From the NCBI RefSeq assembly GCF_014493765.1, contig NZ_JACTVJ010000005.1, positions 124,001 through 188,000 on the forward strand: DNA of 64,000 nucleotides, given 5' to 3'. Numbering within the stretch: the first letter of the stretch is position 1; the number at the start of each line of letters is the position of its first letter. A program made the position numbers and the translations under genes. The notes beneath the pieces are model-generated. The model worked only from the letters and a program-made list of their open reading frames with translations, did not search any database and was not told where the DNA came from. Shown piece by piece: positions 1 to 9,138 of this stretch. The DNA comes from Streptomyces polyasparticus. Lineage in GTDB: Bacteria > Actinomycetota > Actinomycetes > Streptomycetales > Streptomycetaceae.

Positions 1-72
1 CTCAGCTGGGCCCAGTGGCAGGCCAAGAGCGCGCTGCACGCGGACGCGACCGGCACGGGCGGCGCCAACTAA
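1..72 (+). CDS. C-terminal end of an unidentified protein (partial at window edge)
   Basis: The first 24 codons of the window read open in frame 1 and stop at TAA (70-72). The visible peptide ends in a Thr/Gly/Ala-rich tail (DATGTGGAN) after SWAQWQAKSALHADA. Codon use is typical of the host. Too little is present to name a family; a C-terminal fragment of a larger gene to the left is the simplest reading. Confidence 0.5.
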   Translation, partial: LSWAQWQAKSALHADATGTGGAN

Positions 73-75
73 TCT

Positions 76-134
76 TTACCAGCGCGTAACTTACCGACGG
101 GTTACCCCTGGTAATGAACTGACGTTACCGTCAG
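76..134. promoter_or_regulatory. Cluster of TTACC/GGTAA motifs, candidate operator
   Basis: The leader of the secreted hydrolase gene holds TTACC at 76-80, 91-95, 102-106 and 125-129 and GGTAA at 110-114. Two arrangements are palindromic: TTACC-CCT-GGTAA-like (102-114) and CTGACG-TTAC-CGTCAG (119-134). The AT content stands out from the surroundings. A regulator-binding region overlapping the promoter is inferred; the regulator is unknown. Confidence 0.4.
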
Positions 135-168
135 GTCACTTTGCACTGACACGAGTGAGGAGTGACCC

Positions 169-1773
169 GTGGGACTGCCGCACAAGCCCCTTCGCACCGC
201 CCTCCGCACCACCTCGATCAGCACGCTCTCCACGGCCCTCGTCGCGGGCGCCGCCTTCGGCCTGGCCCCGGCCACCGCCCAGGCGGCGCCCGCGACGCAG
301 GCCGCAGCGGCGGCGGATGTACGGTTCGTCGACATCACCGGCGACGGCGGCACCGTGCTCAAGGCCAATGTCTTCACCCCGGCCGGCGCCCAGGCCGGGC
401 AGAGATTCCCGGCCATCGTGCTGCCCACCAGCTGGGCCACCCCGCAGATCGAGTACATCGCCCAGGCACAGCAGCTCGCCGACTCCGGTTATGTCGTGGT
501 GAGTTACAACTCCCGCGGCTTCTGGCAGTCCGGCGGCAACATCGAGGTGGCCGGCGCCCCGGACATCGCCGACGCCTCGCGGGTCATCGACTGGACGCTG
601 GCCAACACCCCGGCCGATCCCGAGAAGGTCGGCATGGCCGGTGTCTCGTACGGCGCGGGCATCTCGCTGCTCACCGCCGCACACGACAAGCGGGTCAAGG
701 CGGTCGGCGCGCTGAGCGGCTGGGCGGACCTGATCGAGTCGATCTACTCGGGCCGCACCCAGCACGTCCAGGCCGCGGGCCTGCTCACCGGCGCGGGCTT
801 CCTCACCGGCCGCCCGAGCCCCGAACTCCAGCAGATCATGAAGGACTTCCTCGGCTCGAACCTGGCCAAGGAGCAGGAAATGATCGACTGGGGCCGCAAG
901 CGCTCCCCCGCCACGTATCTCGGTCAGCTGAACGCCAACAAGCCCGCAGTGATGCTGGCGAACGCCTGGGGCGACACGATCTTCCCGCCGAATCAGTACG
1001 CGAAGTTCTTCGAGCAGTACGCCGGTCCCAAGCGCCTGGAGTTCCGCCCGGGCGACCATGCAACGGCCGAGGCGACCGGCCTGCTCGGCCTGCCCAATGA
1101 CGTCTGGACGAATACGCGGCGCTGGTTCGACCACCACCTCAAGGGCATGGACAACGGCATCGACCGCGAGCAGCCCGTCCAGCTCAAGTCACGCTCCACA
1201 GAGGCCTACGAGGGCTACGCGGACTGGAAGTCGGTGGGCGCGGCCACGGCCCGTATCCCCCTGAACGACACCGAGCACCTCTTCGCGAACGTCGACTCCG
1301 GCGCGAACGGCGGCATCGTGCTGCTCTCCAACGCGCTCGACCAGTTCCTGAAGCTGCCGCCCACCGCCTCGATCCCGCTACTTCCCCGGTCGTTCGCCGC
1401 CGTCTGGCAGTCCGGGCGGTACGACACCGCTCGCCAGGTGCGCGGGACCACGAAGCTGCACACCACGGTGACCAGCACGAAGCCGAGCGGCACCCTCGTC
1501 GCGTATCTCTACGACGTGGGGCCGCTCGGCGTCGGCAAGCTGGTCTCCCACGCGCCGTACACCTTCCACGACCGCACCCCGGGACAACCGTTCGGCGTGG
1601 ATCTGGAGTTGTTCTCCACCGCCTACGACGTCCCCGAGGGGCACAGACTCGCCTTGGTGATCGACACGGTCGACCCGCTCTACATCGAACACAACCCGAC
1701 CGGCGCGCAGCTGACCTTCTCCTCTCCCGCGACTGACCCGTCGTATGTGACGGTGCCGCTGCGCGAGAAGTGA
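169..1773 (+). CDS. Secreted alpha/beta hydrolase of the S15 / CocE-NonD type
   Basis: 534 aa. An N-terminal signal peptide (basic start, hydrophobic STALVAGAAFG, Ala-rich cleavage region near residue 40) implies export. The fold is an alpha/beta hydrolase related to X-Pro dipeptidyl-peptidase/CocE: YNSRGFWQSGG is the family's oxyanion-side motif, GVSYGAG holds the likely nucleophile Ser160, and Asp269 (WGDT) and His297 (GDHAT) complete a plausible triad. The last ~170 residues form the C-terminal jelly-roll typical of the family. GTG at 169 is chosen because GAGGAG lies six bases upstream. It stands alone, facing the glu operon. Substrate (peptide, ester or acyl compound) cannot be read from sequence. 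Confidence 0.85.
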   Translation: MGLPHKPLRTALRTTSISTLSTALVAGAAFGLAPATAQAAPATQAAAAADVRFVDITGDGGTVLKANVFTPAGAQAGQRFPAIVLPTSWATPQIEYIAQAQQLADSGYVVVSYNSRGFWQSGGNIEVAGAPDIADASRVIDWTLANTPADPEKVGMAGVSYGAGISLLTAAHDKRVKAVGALSGWADLIESIYSGRTQHVQAAGLLTGAGFLTGRPSPELQQIMKDFLGSNLAKEQEMIDWGRKRSPATYLGQLNANKPAVMLANAWGDTIFPPNQYAKFFEQYAGPKRLEFRPGDHATAEATGLLGLPNDVWTNTRRWFDHHLKGMDNGIDREQPVQLKSRSTEAYEGYADWKSVGAATARIPLNDTEHLFANVDSGANGGIVLLSNALDQFLKLPPTASIPLLPRSFAAVWQSGRYDTARQVRGTTKLHTTVTSTKPSGTLVAYLYDVGPLGVGKLVSHAPYTFHDRTPGQPFGVDLELFSTAYDVPEGHRLALVIDTVDPLYIEHNPTGAQLTFSSPATDPSYVTVPLREK

Positions 1774-1779
1774 TCTCCG

Positions 1780-1827
1780 GCTGCTGCCGGGTGGGGTGCT
1801 CGTTGCTACTGCCTCCCCGGCAGCAGC
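1780..1827. terminator. Convergent hairpin between hydrolase gene and gluD
   Basis: A perfect 12-bp stem (GCTGCTGCCGGG, 1780-1791, with 1816-1827) with a 24-nt loop lies just after the hydrolase stop. Its right arm falls inside the last codons of gluD. No U-tract follows, as is usual for high-GC actinomycete terminators. It may serve both converging units. Confidence 0.5.
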
Positions 1828-2675
1828 GTCCCTGGTTCGGCCGGTGCGACATCCACGGCCTCGACCTTCGGATTGCGCTGCTGTCGTTTGGACACCCAGG
1901 TGGCGAACCAGGACAGGAGCATGCACATCCCGATGTAGATCGGCGAGATCACCATCACCACGGGGATGAACGGCAGATCGTAGTCGAGATTCGACGCGAT
2001 CAGCTTGCCCGCGTGGAGGAATTCCTCGTACGTGATGAGGTAGCCGAGCGAGGTGTCCTTGAGGGCCACCACGAGCTGGCTGATGATGGCCGGCAGCATG
2101 GCGCGCAGCGCCTGCGGCCCGAGCACGTAACTCATCACCTGCGTCTTGCGCATACCGAGCGCGTACGCGGCTTCGCGCTGGCCGCGTTCGACGGAGTTGA
2201 CGCCCGAGCGGAAGACCTCGGCGAGCACCGAGCCGTTGTAGAGCGTCAGACCGGTGACGAGCGCGGGCAGCGGCTGCACCTTCAGGGCCACGAACACGAA
2301 GAAGATCATCACCAGGACCGGCATGGCCCGGAAGAACTCCACGATCAGCGTGGCCACCCAGCGCACCGGCCGGTGGTCCGAGAGCCGTCCGACGGCGAGG
2401 ATCGCGCCGAGCGCGAGGGAGAGCACCGCGGCGATCGCGAAGGCCTTGAGCGTATTGCCGAGGCCCTTGAGCAGCAGCTCCTGGATTCCCTTGTACGTGA
2501 AGGGGTTCCACTTGGCGGCGGTGAACTGGCCGGTGTCGAAGAGGAGGTACAGGACCCAGGCGACGAGACCGAGGATGAGCACCGTGGACATGACGCCGTA
2601 CAGCATGTGCCGGCGTTCCGTCTTGGGGCCCGGAATGTCGTAGAGGGCACTGGAGTCGTGGTCGAGGGCTTTCAT
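1806..2675 (-). CDS. gluD: Amino-acid ABC transporter permease (GluD-like)
   Basis: 289 aa inner-membrane permease of the HisM/GluD class. A cytoplasmic N-terminus of ~30 residues precedes a first membrane segment (MLYGVMSTVLILGLVAWVLY), then a linker and the conserved polar-amino-acid permease core. The EAA loop that docks the ATPase is visible as GQREAAYALGM-KTQ about two-thirds along. The start ATG at 2675 overlaps the stop of gluC by four bases (ATGA), so translation is coupled. It is the last gene of the gluABCD operon and would pair with GluC as the heterodimeric channel. Assignment to glutamate rests on homology with the actinobacterial gluABCD system; another polar amino acid is possible. 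Confidence 0.9.
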   Translation of the reverse strand: MKALDHDSSALYDIPGPKTERRHMLYGVMSTVLILGLVAWVLYLLFDTGQFTAAKWNPFTYKGIQELLLKGLGNTLKAFAIAAVLSLALGAILAVGRLSDHRPVRWVATLIVEFFRAMPVLVMIFFVFVALKVQPLPALVTGLTLYNGSVLAEVFRSGVNSVERGQREAAYALGMRKTQVMSYVLGPQALRAMLPAIISQLVVALKDTSLGYLITYEEFLHAGKLIASNLDYDLPFIPVVMVISPIYIGMCMLLSWFATWVSKRQQRNPKVEAVDVAPAEPGTLLPGRQ

Positions 2676-3316
2676 CGGGCGACCCCCCAGCGCTTTTCAA
2701 GGAAGTTGAAGAGCGCGCTGATGGTGAGAGTGATGATCAGGTAGCCGACGGCGATCCAGACGAAGGTCCAGATGATGCTGTAGCCCAGCTCATTGAGCGT
2801 GCGGTACGTGCCGAGCAGTTCGGTGACGCTGAAGGCGCCGGCGATCGCCGAGTTCTTGGCGAGCGCGATGATGTTGGAGCCGACGGGCGGGATCACCGAG
2901 CGGAAGGCCTGCGGCAGGATCACCTGGGACAGCGTCTGGCTGAAGGTCATCCCGAGGCTGCGGGCCGCCTCGCCCTGCCCCTTGGGCACGGTGTTGATGC
3001 CGGAGCGCAGCGCCTCGCAGATGAACGCGGAGGTGTAGCAGCCGAGCGCGAGCACCGCGAACACCTTGAACGGCAGCACGAGCCCGAAGCGCGGAAGGCC
3101 GAGCAGGACCGCGAAGAACAGCAGCGTCAGCGGGGTGTTGCGCAGGACCGTGACCCAGACCGTGCCGAAGACACGGAAGGAGCCGACCGGTGCGACCCGG
3201 AAGGACGCCATGACGAATCCGAGCACCAGGGCCAGGATCGAGGCGTAGACGGTGAGTTCGACGGTGCCGAGGAAGCCCTCGCCGTAGGTGGAGAAGTTCT
3301 CCGTCAGAACATCCAT
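2672..3316 (-). CDS. gluC: Amino-acid ABC transporter permease (GluC-like)
   Basis: 214 aa, about five membrane segments, with the EAA-type motif GQGEAARSLGMTFSQ for contact with the ATPase. It is shorter than GluD, as in other actinobacterial glutamate systems. It begins ten bases after the gluB stop and overlaps gluD by four bases. Role: half of the channel that moves a polar amino acid delivered by the GluB lipoprotein, powered by GluA. Confidence 0.9.
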   Translation of the reverse strand: MDVLTENFSTYGEGFLGTVELTVYASILALVLGFVMASFRVAPVGSFRVFGTVWVTVLRNTPLTLLFFAVLLGLPRFGLVLPFKVFAVLALGCYTSAFICEALRSGINTVPKGQGEAARSLGMTFSQTLSQVILPQAFRSVIPPVGSNIIALAKNSAIAGAFSVTELLGTYRTLNELGYSIIWTFVWIAVGYLIITLTISALFNFLEKRWGVAR

Positions 3317-3326
3317 GCCGGTCCCC

Positions 3327-4256
3327 TCAGCTCGCCGGGTAGCGGTCGATGGGCGGGGGTGTGGGCGCCGGGACTCCGGAGAGGCCCAGGGTCGCGTCGT
3401 ACGCCTTCTTCCACGTGCCGTCCTTCTCGCGCGCCTCGAGGGCGTCGTCGATCGCGAACCTCAGGGCGTTGTCGCTGCGCGGCACGCCGATGCCGTAGGG
3501 CTCCTGGGAGAACGGCTTGCCGACCAGCTTCATCTCCTCGGGCAGCTTGGCCGCATAGCCCTGGAGGATCGCGTCGTCGGTGGTCACCGCGTCGACCTGG
3601 TAAGTGAGCAGGTTGTCCACGCAGATCGAGTACGTGTCGTACGCGACGAGGACCGCCTTGGGGTAGTCGGCCTGGATGCGCTGGTACGGGGTGGAACCCG
3701 CGGCCGAGCAGACCTTCTTGCCGTCGAGGTCCTGCGGACCCTGGATGTCCTCCTCGTCGCTGCGGACGAGCAGGCCCTGTCCCGCCATGTAGTACGGGCC
3801 GCCGAAGCCGACGAGCTTCTTGCGGTTGTCGTTGATCGTGTAGGTGCCCACGTAGTAGTCGATCTGCCCGTTCTGCAGGGCGGTTTCGCGGTTGGCCGAG
3901 GCGATCGTCCGGAAGGAGATCCTGTTCGGGTCGAAGCCGAGCGAGGCGCCGATCATCTTGGCGATCTCGATGTCGAAGCCCGAGTAGGTGCCGGTCGCCG
4001 GATCCTTCTCACCGAGATACGGCTGGTCCTCCTTGGCACCGACGATGAGATGCCCGCGGCGCTTGGCCTTGTTCCAGGTGCCCGAGTCCGGCAGCCGGAA
4101 GTCCGTGGCCACCTGGTACTTGGGCAGGTCCTCGGGCTTGGGGCCCTTGGTGGGCGGGCTGCCCTCCTTGCCGCAGCCCGCCGCCGCGAGCGCGGCGAGC
4201 AGCAGCGTCGCGAGCACACGTGTCGTACGCGTCGTCGTACGCAATGTCGTACGCAT
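3327..4256 (-). CDS. gluB: Glutamate-type substrate-binding lipoprotein (GluB-like)
   Basis: 309 aa. A signal peptide with Arg/Thr-rich n-region (three RTT units encoded by GTCGTACGC repeats at 4220-4256) and the lipobox LAAAGC predict a lipid-anchored exported protein. The rest is the family 3 periplasmic-binding fold for polar amino acids: GFDIEIAKMIGASLGFD near residue 105 is the signature, with DYYVGTYTIN and AAGSTPYQRIQ in the ligand cleft. It sits between gluA and gluC. AAAGGA directly abuts the ATG, which is unusually close, so initiation at the TTG five codons in is possible. Confidence 0.9.
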   Translation of the reverse strand: MRTTLRTTTRTTRVLATLLLAALAAAGCGKEGSPPTKGPKPEDLPKYQVATDFRLPDSGTWNKAKRRGHLIVGAKEDQPYLGEKDPATGTYSGFDIEIAKMIGASLGFDPNRISFRTIASANRETALQNGQIDYYVGTYTINDNRKKLVGFGGPYYMAGQGLLVRSDEEDIQGPQDLDGKKVCSAAGSTPYQRIQADYPKAVLVAYDTYSICVDNLLTYQVDAVTTDDAILQGYAAKLPEEMKLVGKPFSQEPYGIGVPRSDNALRFAIDDALEAREKDGTWKKAYDATLGLSGVPAPTPPPIDRYPAS

Positions 4257-4277
4257 TCCTTTGAGTCCCGTCCCCCG

Positions 4278-5021
<744 letters not shown>

Positions 5022-5185
5022 GTACGGACCTGCCCACTCTCAGCTGTTCAGTCCGCGCAAACTATCCAGCGCAATATGGGACTTAACAGGCGACACGCAT
5101 GTTTGGGGCATAAACCGTATTTTGGCCAACGGGTTGTCGGCGTAGGTCAACAGGCCGATGGCGTCGGTCAACGCGGGGGCGGCGC

Positions 5186-5629
5186 TCAGGCTTCGGAGGC
5201 CTCCGCGTACACCTGTGACAACTCCGGTGCGCCGCCCACGGCCCAGTCCAGGCCCGCCTCGACGACCTGGATCTCGCGTCCGGAGGCGAGCCGGACCACC
5301 GGGTGGCCGCCGGGCCAGACATGCCAGGTGGCGCCGGGCACGGTGCGGACGACGACGGTGCCGAGATAGAGACCGGCGTCGTTGCCGAGCCAGGGCAGCA
5401 GTTCGGGATCGTCGCGCCAGCGCGGGAGCAACTGGTCGAGCGCCTCCAAGGACGCGGGGGAATCGTCGAGTTCGAGACCCACGCTGTCCGCCTGAGAGCG
5501 CAGCAGGGCGCATTCGGAGAGCAGCTCGGCCACGCCTTCGGGGTCTTCCTCGAATGCGGCAGCGAGGGGCGCCTCATCGCTGCCGGCTGCCTGCCTCCTG
5601 AGCCACCGGTCGACAAAAGGGATGTTCAT
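5186..5629 (-). CDS. Uncharacterised Streptomyces protein (DUF6278-like)
   Basis: 147 aa from the MNIPFVDRWLRR start, which matches the usual N-terminus of this small actinomycete family as I recall it; the frame is open 23 codons further but without support. No signal peptide or membrane segment. The first half is acidic and helical (EEDPEGVAELLSECALLRSQAD), the second half beta-rich (YLGTVVVRTVPGATWHVWPGGHPVVRLASGREIQVVEAGL cut short here as a WHVWPGG core). No catalytic motif seen. It lies upstream of the glu operon on the same strand but 164 bp away, so linkage is uncertain. Function unknown. Confidence 0.65.
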   Translation of the reverse strand: MNIPFVDRWLRRQAAGSDEAPLAAAFEEDPEGVAELLSECALLRSQADSVGLELDDSPASLEALDQLLPRWRDDPELLPWLGNDAGLYLGTVVVRTVPGATWHVWPGGHPVVRLASGREIQVVEAGLDWAVGGAPELSQVYAEASEA

Positions 5630-5743
5630 ACACCCAGAGTCGCATCCACCGCGGCGGGGCACCACAGGGCGCGCGGATCGATCTCGCTTATCGCACATAC
5701 GCTCGTTCCGCCTTGAATTCAGGGCGAGTTAAGACCTCGGTCA

Positions 5744-5772
5744 TTGACGCGTTCCTGCCACCTCCTTAGCTT
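5744..5772 (+). promoter_or_regulatory. Predicted housekeeping (HrdB-type) promoter
   Basis: TTGACG (5744-5749) and TAGCTT (5767-5772) are separated by 17 bp, a good match to the sigma-70 consensus. Transcription would start near 5779, leaving a leader of about 37 nt before the GTG at 5816 that carries the Shine-Dalgarno sequence. Confidence 0.55.
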
Positions 5773-5815
5773 CATGGCGCACCGGTCGTCACACCGTCCA
5801 CGGAAGGAGTCCTTC

Positions 5816-7576
5816 GTGCGCCGAGGTCTGTGGGGTGGGGCGGTGGCACTTGCGCTGGTGGCGGGCATGGCGCCGGGCACCGTCGTCGCGGCCGGGGAGC
5901 GACTCTCCCCCGCGCCGCTGGAGCGGCTCTTCGACAACCGCGCGATCAGCGATGACGCGGCGCCCGGCGAGGCGGACTTCGACGGTGCGGGTTCCTCGCT
6001 TTCGGCGCAGGATCTGGCGGCGGCGGGCTGGACACCGGGCCGTTCACTCTCCGTGGACGCGACCTCACTGCGTCTGCCGCGCACCGGTCCCGGCGAACGG
6101 GACAACGTGCGCGCCGACGGCCAGTCCGTACAGCTGCAAGGGCGCGGGGATGCGCTGTCGTTCCTGGTGGCGGGGACGGGCGGCGAGGCGAGCGGCACGG
6201 GACGGGTGCGCTACCGCGACGGGTCGTCGAGCGCGTACCGGCTCACCGCGCCCGACTGGCGGGCGGGTCCGGCCGCGACGAAGGCGGTGGCGCTGCCGCA
6301 TGTGAACACCGCGGACGGTCAACTCGCCGAGAAGGCACGGCTGTACGTGGTGTCGGTGCCGCTGGCGCACGGGCGCGAGGTCTCCTCGGTGGAGCTGCCG
6401 CGCGATCCGGGCGCGGCCGATCTGCATGTGTTCGCCCTGTCCGTACGGGAGTCGGCGCGCGGCTGGACGGGCAGCTGGTCCGCGTCCCCCGCGGGGTACA
6501 CCGCGGTCGGGCCGTGGACGGAGCGGACGCTGCGGCTCGTGGTGCACACCTCGGCGGGCGGACCGCGGGTGCGGATCAGGCTCGCCAACACCTTCGCGTC
6601 GGCTCCGGTACGGATCGGCTCCGCCAGCGTCGCCGTACAGGGAGCCGGGGCGCAGGCGCGGGAGAAGCCCGTGGCTCTGACGTTCCGCGGGGAGAGCGGG
6701 GCCGAAATCCCTGCGGGTGCGCAGGTGTTGAGCGATCCGGTGGACTTCGCCGTGCCGGCCGGAGCGAATCTGCTTGTCTCCTTCCATCTGCCCGGCACGG
6801 TGAGCGCGGCGCCCGTGCACAGCCAGGCGCTGCAGCGGTCGTACGTGAGCGAGGCCGGCGATCACTCGGGGGCCGCGGACGGCGGGGCGTACACCTCGAC
6901 GATCGGCACCTGGCCGTTCCTGACCGGGGTCGACGTCGGGGGCTCCGCGGAGTCCGTGGTGCTGCTCGGGGACTCGATCACGGACGGGGTGAAGTCCACG
7001 CCGGACGCCAACCGGCGCTGGCCCGATGTGCTCGCACGGCGGCTGCGCGCGCAGGACGACGTGCCGCGCTACGGGGTCCTCAACCACGGGATCTCGGCCA
7101 ACCGTGTCGTCACCGACGTGTACTCCGGCGACGGGGTGTCCACGAGCACCGGCGGAGTGAGCGCGCTGCACCGGCTCGAACGGGATGTGCTCGCGCAGAC
7201 GCGGGCGCGCACCGTCGTGGTCTTCGAGGGCGTCAACGATGTGCGCTGGGGCGCACGGGCCGGCGAGGTCACGGACGGGCTGCGGGAGATCGCGCGACGG
7301 GCGAACGAGCGCGGGCTGCGGGTCGTGGCCGCCACGATCGCGCCCTGCGAAGGCGAGGCGCGGTGCACGGCGGCCGTGGATGCTGAACGGCAGGCCGTGA
7401 ACGAGTGGATCCGTACGAGCGGGACCTATGACGCGGTGCTCGACTTCGATGCCGTACTGCGGGATCCGGCGCATCCGGCGCGGCTGCTGCCCGTGTACGA
7501 CAGCGGGGACCATCTGCATCCCGGGGATGCGGGTCTTGCGGCGATCGGGGAGTCGATCGATCTGCGGGTGCTGTGA
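5816..7576 (+). CDS. Secreted SGNH/GDSL-family hydrolase
   Basis: 586 aa. GTG at 5816 is chosen because GGAAGGAG (5802-5809) lies six bases upstream and the promoter overlaps the earlier in-frame codons. The product opens with a signal peptide (RRGLWGGAVALALVAGM, cleavage near VVAAG). An N-terminal ~350-residue beta-rich region precedes the SGNH domain: block I LLGDSITDG with the nucleophile Ser near residue 387, a GVNDVRW block III, and SGDHLHPGD with the catalytic Asp and His. Such proteins hydrolyse acyl esters of lipids or carbohydrates. The N-terminal domain may bind carbohydrate, but no named fold was recognised. Confidence 0.85.
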   Translation: MRRGLWGGAVALALVAGMAPGTVVAAGERLSPAPLERLFDNRAISDDAAPGEADFDGAGSSLSAQDLAAAGWTPGRSLSVDATSLRLPRTGPGERDNVRADGQSVQLQGRGDALSFLVAGTGGEASGTGRVRYRDGSSSAYRLTAPDWRAGPAATKAVALPHVNTADGQLAEKARLYVVSVPLAHGREVSSVELPRDPGAADLHVFALSVRESARGWTGSWSASPAGYTAVGPWTERTLRLVVHTSAGGPRVRIRLANTFASAPVRIGSASVAVQGAGAQAREKPVALTFRGESGAEIPAGAQVLSDPVDFAVPAGANLLVSFHLPGTVSAAPVHSQALQRSYVSEAGDHSGAADGGAYTSTIGTWPFLTGVDVGGSAESVVLLGDSITDGVKSTPDANRRWPDVLARRLRAQDDVPRYGVLNHGISANRVVTDVYSGDGVSTSTGGVSALHRLERDVLAQTRARTVVVFEGVNDVRWGARAGEVTDGLREIARRANERGLRVVAATIAPCEGEARCTAAVDAERQAVNEWIRTSGTYDAVLDFDAVLRDPAHPARLLPVYDSGDHLHPGDAGLAAIGESIDLRVL

Positions 7577-7577
7577 G

Positions 7578-7669
7578 GCTCGGGCCGGGGCCGTTGCGAA
7601 GCTCGGGCCGGGGCCGTTGCGAAGCTCGGGCCGGGGCTGTCGTGAGGCTCGGGCCGGGGCTGTCGTGGG
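7578..7669. repeat. Four tandem copies of a 23-bp unit
   Basis: Starting two bases after the esterase stop, the unit GCTCGGGCCGGGG plus ten bases occurs four times without gaps (7578-7600, 7601-7623, 7624-7646, 7647-7669). Units 1-2 end CCGTTGCGAA; units 3-4 end CTGTCGTGAG/GG. The array fills nearly the whole gap between the converging esterase and chloride-channel genes. Confidence 0.9.
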
Positions 7670-7688
7670 TTCGCTGCCGCTCCGAGGT

Positions 7689-9053
7689 TCAGGCGGTCGC
7701 GCCCGCCGGGCGGGAGAGGTCGATGCCGCGCCGGGTCAGCTTGAGGGTGTAGACCGTCTCGCGGCTCAGCAGGCGGCTGACGCCGGCCGAGAGCGCGACC
7801 GCGAGCAGCAGCGGCATCAACAGGCCGTACGCGCCCGTCAGTTCGAGCATGATGACCACGGCGACGATCGGTGCGCGGGCGCTCCCCGTGAACACGGCCG
7901 CCATGCCGACCATGGCGAACGCGGCGGGGGCTGCCGCGTGGCCGGGGAACAGTGCCGAGGCCGCGATCCCGAAGACCGCGCCGAGCATCGCGCCGATGAA
8001 CAGGGAGGGCGCGAAGACTCCGCCCGAGCCGCCGATGCCCATGGTCAGGCTGGTCGCGACCATCTTGCCGGCGAGCAGCAGAAGCAGCAGTCCGAGCGCG
8101 TACTTGCCGTGGGCCGCGTCTTCGAGGACCGGGTAGCCGACCCCGTACATCTGAGGCAGGACGAGAAGGAGCGCGCCGAGCGCCAGGCCGCCGACGGCGG
8201 GGCGCAGCCACTCGGGACCGCGCCAGATGCGGTCGCAGAGGTCCTCGACGGCGTACAGGAAGCGGGTGAAGACGATGCCGACGGCGCCCGCGACGAGGCC
8301 GAGCACGGCGAACAGGGCGTACTGGTCGGGGTGTTGGACGCTCAGGCCCGGCAGCGGCAGGAAGACCTCGTTGCCGAAGACCGCGCGGGCCAGGGCGCAG
8401 GCCGTCACGGAGGCGATGGCGAGGATGCCGAAGGTGCGGGCGGTCCAGCGGCGCAGGATCAGCTCCATCGCGAACACCACGCCGGCCAGCGGTGCGTTGA
8501 AGGTCGCGGCGATACCGCCCGCTGCGCCGCAGGCGAGCAGCAGGGTGGTGCGCTGTTCGTCGGCGTGGATCAGGCGGCCGAGCGTGGAGCCGAGGGCCGA
8601 GCCGATCTGCACGATGGGGCCCTCGCGGCCGACGCTGCCGCCACCGCCGATGCACAGGGCGGAGGCTAGGGACTTCACGACGGCGACGCGGCCCTTGATC
8701 CGGCCGCCGTTCTGCGCGACGGCCAGCATGACCTCGGGGACGCCGTGGCCGCGGGCCTCGCGGGCATAGCGGTGCACGAGCGGGCCGTAGACGAGACCGG
8801 CGACGGCCGGGGCGAGCAGGACGAAGAACGGGCCGAGGTGCGGGAGCAGCGGATGGGCCGCTCCCTGGGCCGCCGCATAGTCGGCGTGGCCGGAGAAGAG
8901 CCGGGTCGCCCCCATCACCATCCAGCGGAAGAGAACCGCGCCGGCGCCCGCGCCGACACCGATCACGACCGCCGGAGCGAGGATCCGCAGCTGCCCTGCT
9001 GTCTCGTCCGGGACCTTGAAACGCGGAACCTTCGTACGGACATATCTGGGCAT
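7689..9053 (-). CDS. ClC-family chloride channel / H+-Cl- antiporter
   Basis: 454 aa, the usual length of bacterial ClC proteins without CBS domains. The selectivity-filter signature GSVGREGPIVQIGSALG is clear near residue 150, and a GGSGGVFAPSL filter segment appears in the second half; the Glu of GREGP is the gating/proton glutamate of antiporters. Roughly ten or more hydrophobic helices are visible. It moves chloride across the cytoplasmic membrane, likely in exchange for protons. The start ATG at 9053 has no good Shine-Dalgarno and lies inside a 17-bp palindrome, which suggests unusual control. It converges with the esterase gene. Confidence 0.92.
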   Translation of the reverse strand: MPRYVRTKVPRFKVPDETAGQLRILAPAVVIGVGAGAGAVLFRWMVMGATRLFSGHADYAAAQGAAHPLLPHLGPFFVLLAPAVAGLVYGPLVHRYAREARGHGVPEVMLAVAQNGGRIKGRVAVVKSLASALCIGGGGSVGREGPIVQIGSALGSTLGRLIHADEQRTTLLLACGAAGGIAATFNAPLAGVVFAMELILRRWTARTFGILAIASVTACALARAVFGNEVFLPLPGLSVQHPDQYALFAVLGLVAGAVGIVFTRFLYAVEDLCDRIWRGPEWLRPAVGGLALGALLLVLPQMYGVGYPVLEDAAHGKYALGLLLLLLAGKMVATSLTMGIGGSGGVFAPSLFIGAMLGAVFGIAASALFPGHAAAPAAFAMVGMAAVFTGSARAPIVAVVIMLELTGAYGLLMPLLLAVALSAGVSRLLSRETVYTLKLTRRGIDLSRPAGATA

Positions 9054-9067
9054 ATCGCAACGATATG
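9051..9067. promoter_or_regulatory. Palindrome over the ClC start codon, candidate operator
   Basis: CATATCG-CAA-CGATATG is a perfect inverted repeat with 7-bp arms, AT-rich in a GC-rich context, and its left end contains the ClC start codon (minus strand). A related CATATC half occurs at 9041. A repressor bound here would block the leader or start of the gene; the regulator is not identifiable. Confidence 0.45.
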
Positions 9068-9138
9068 CGGCGAGGGCCGGTCGGCAGCAGAGCCGACCGG
9101 CCCTCGCTCGCGGGGCTCAGGTCCCGCCGCGCGTACGG

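Noticed and set aside
5774-5776. ATG as start of the SGNH hydrolase
   Set aside because: It lies two bases after the predicted -10 element and has no ribosome site; GTG 5816 has GGAAGGAG at good spacing.
7578-7669. The 23-bp array as a CRISPR-like or iteron origin
   Set aside because: No spacers, no rep gene or DnaA boxes nearby, and a convergent-gene location.
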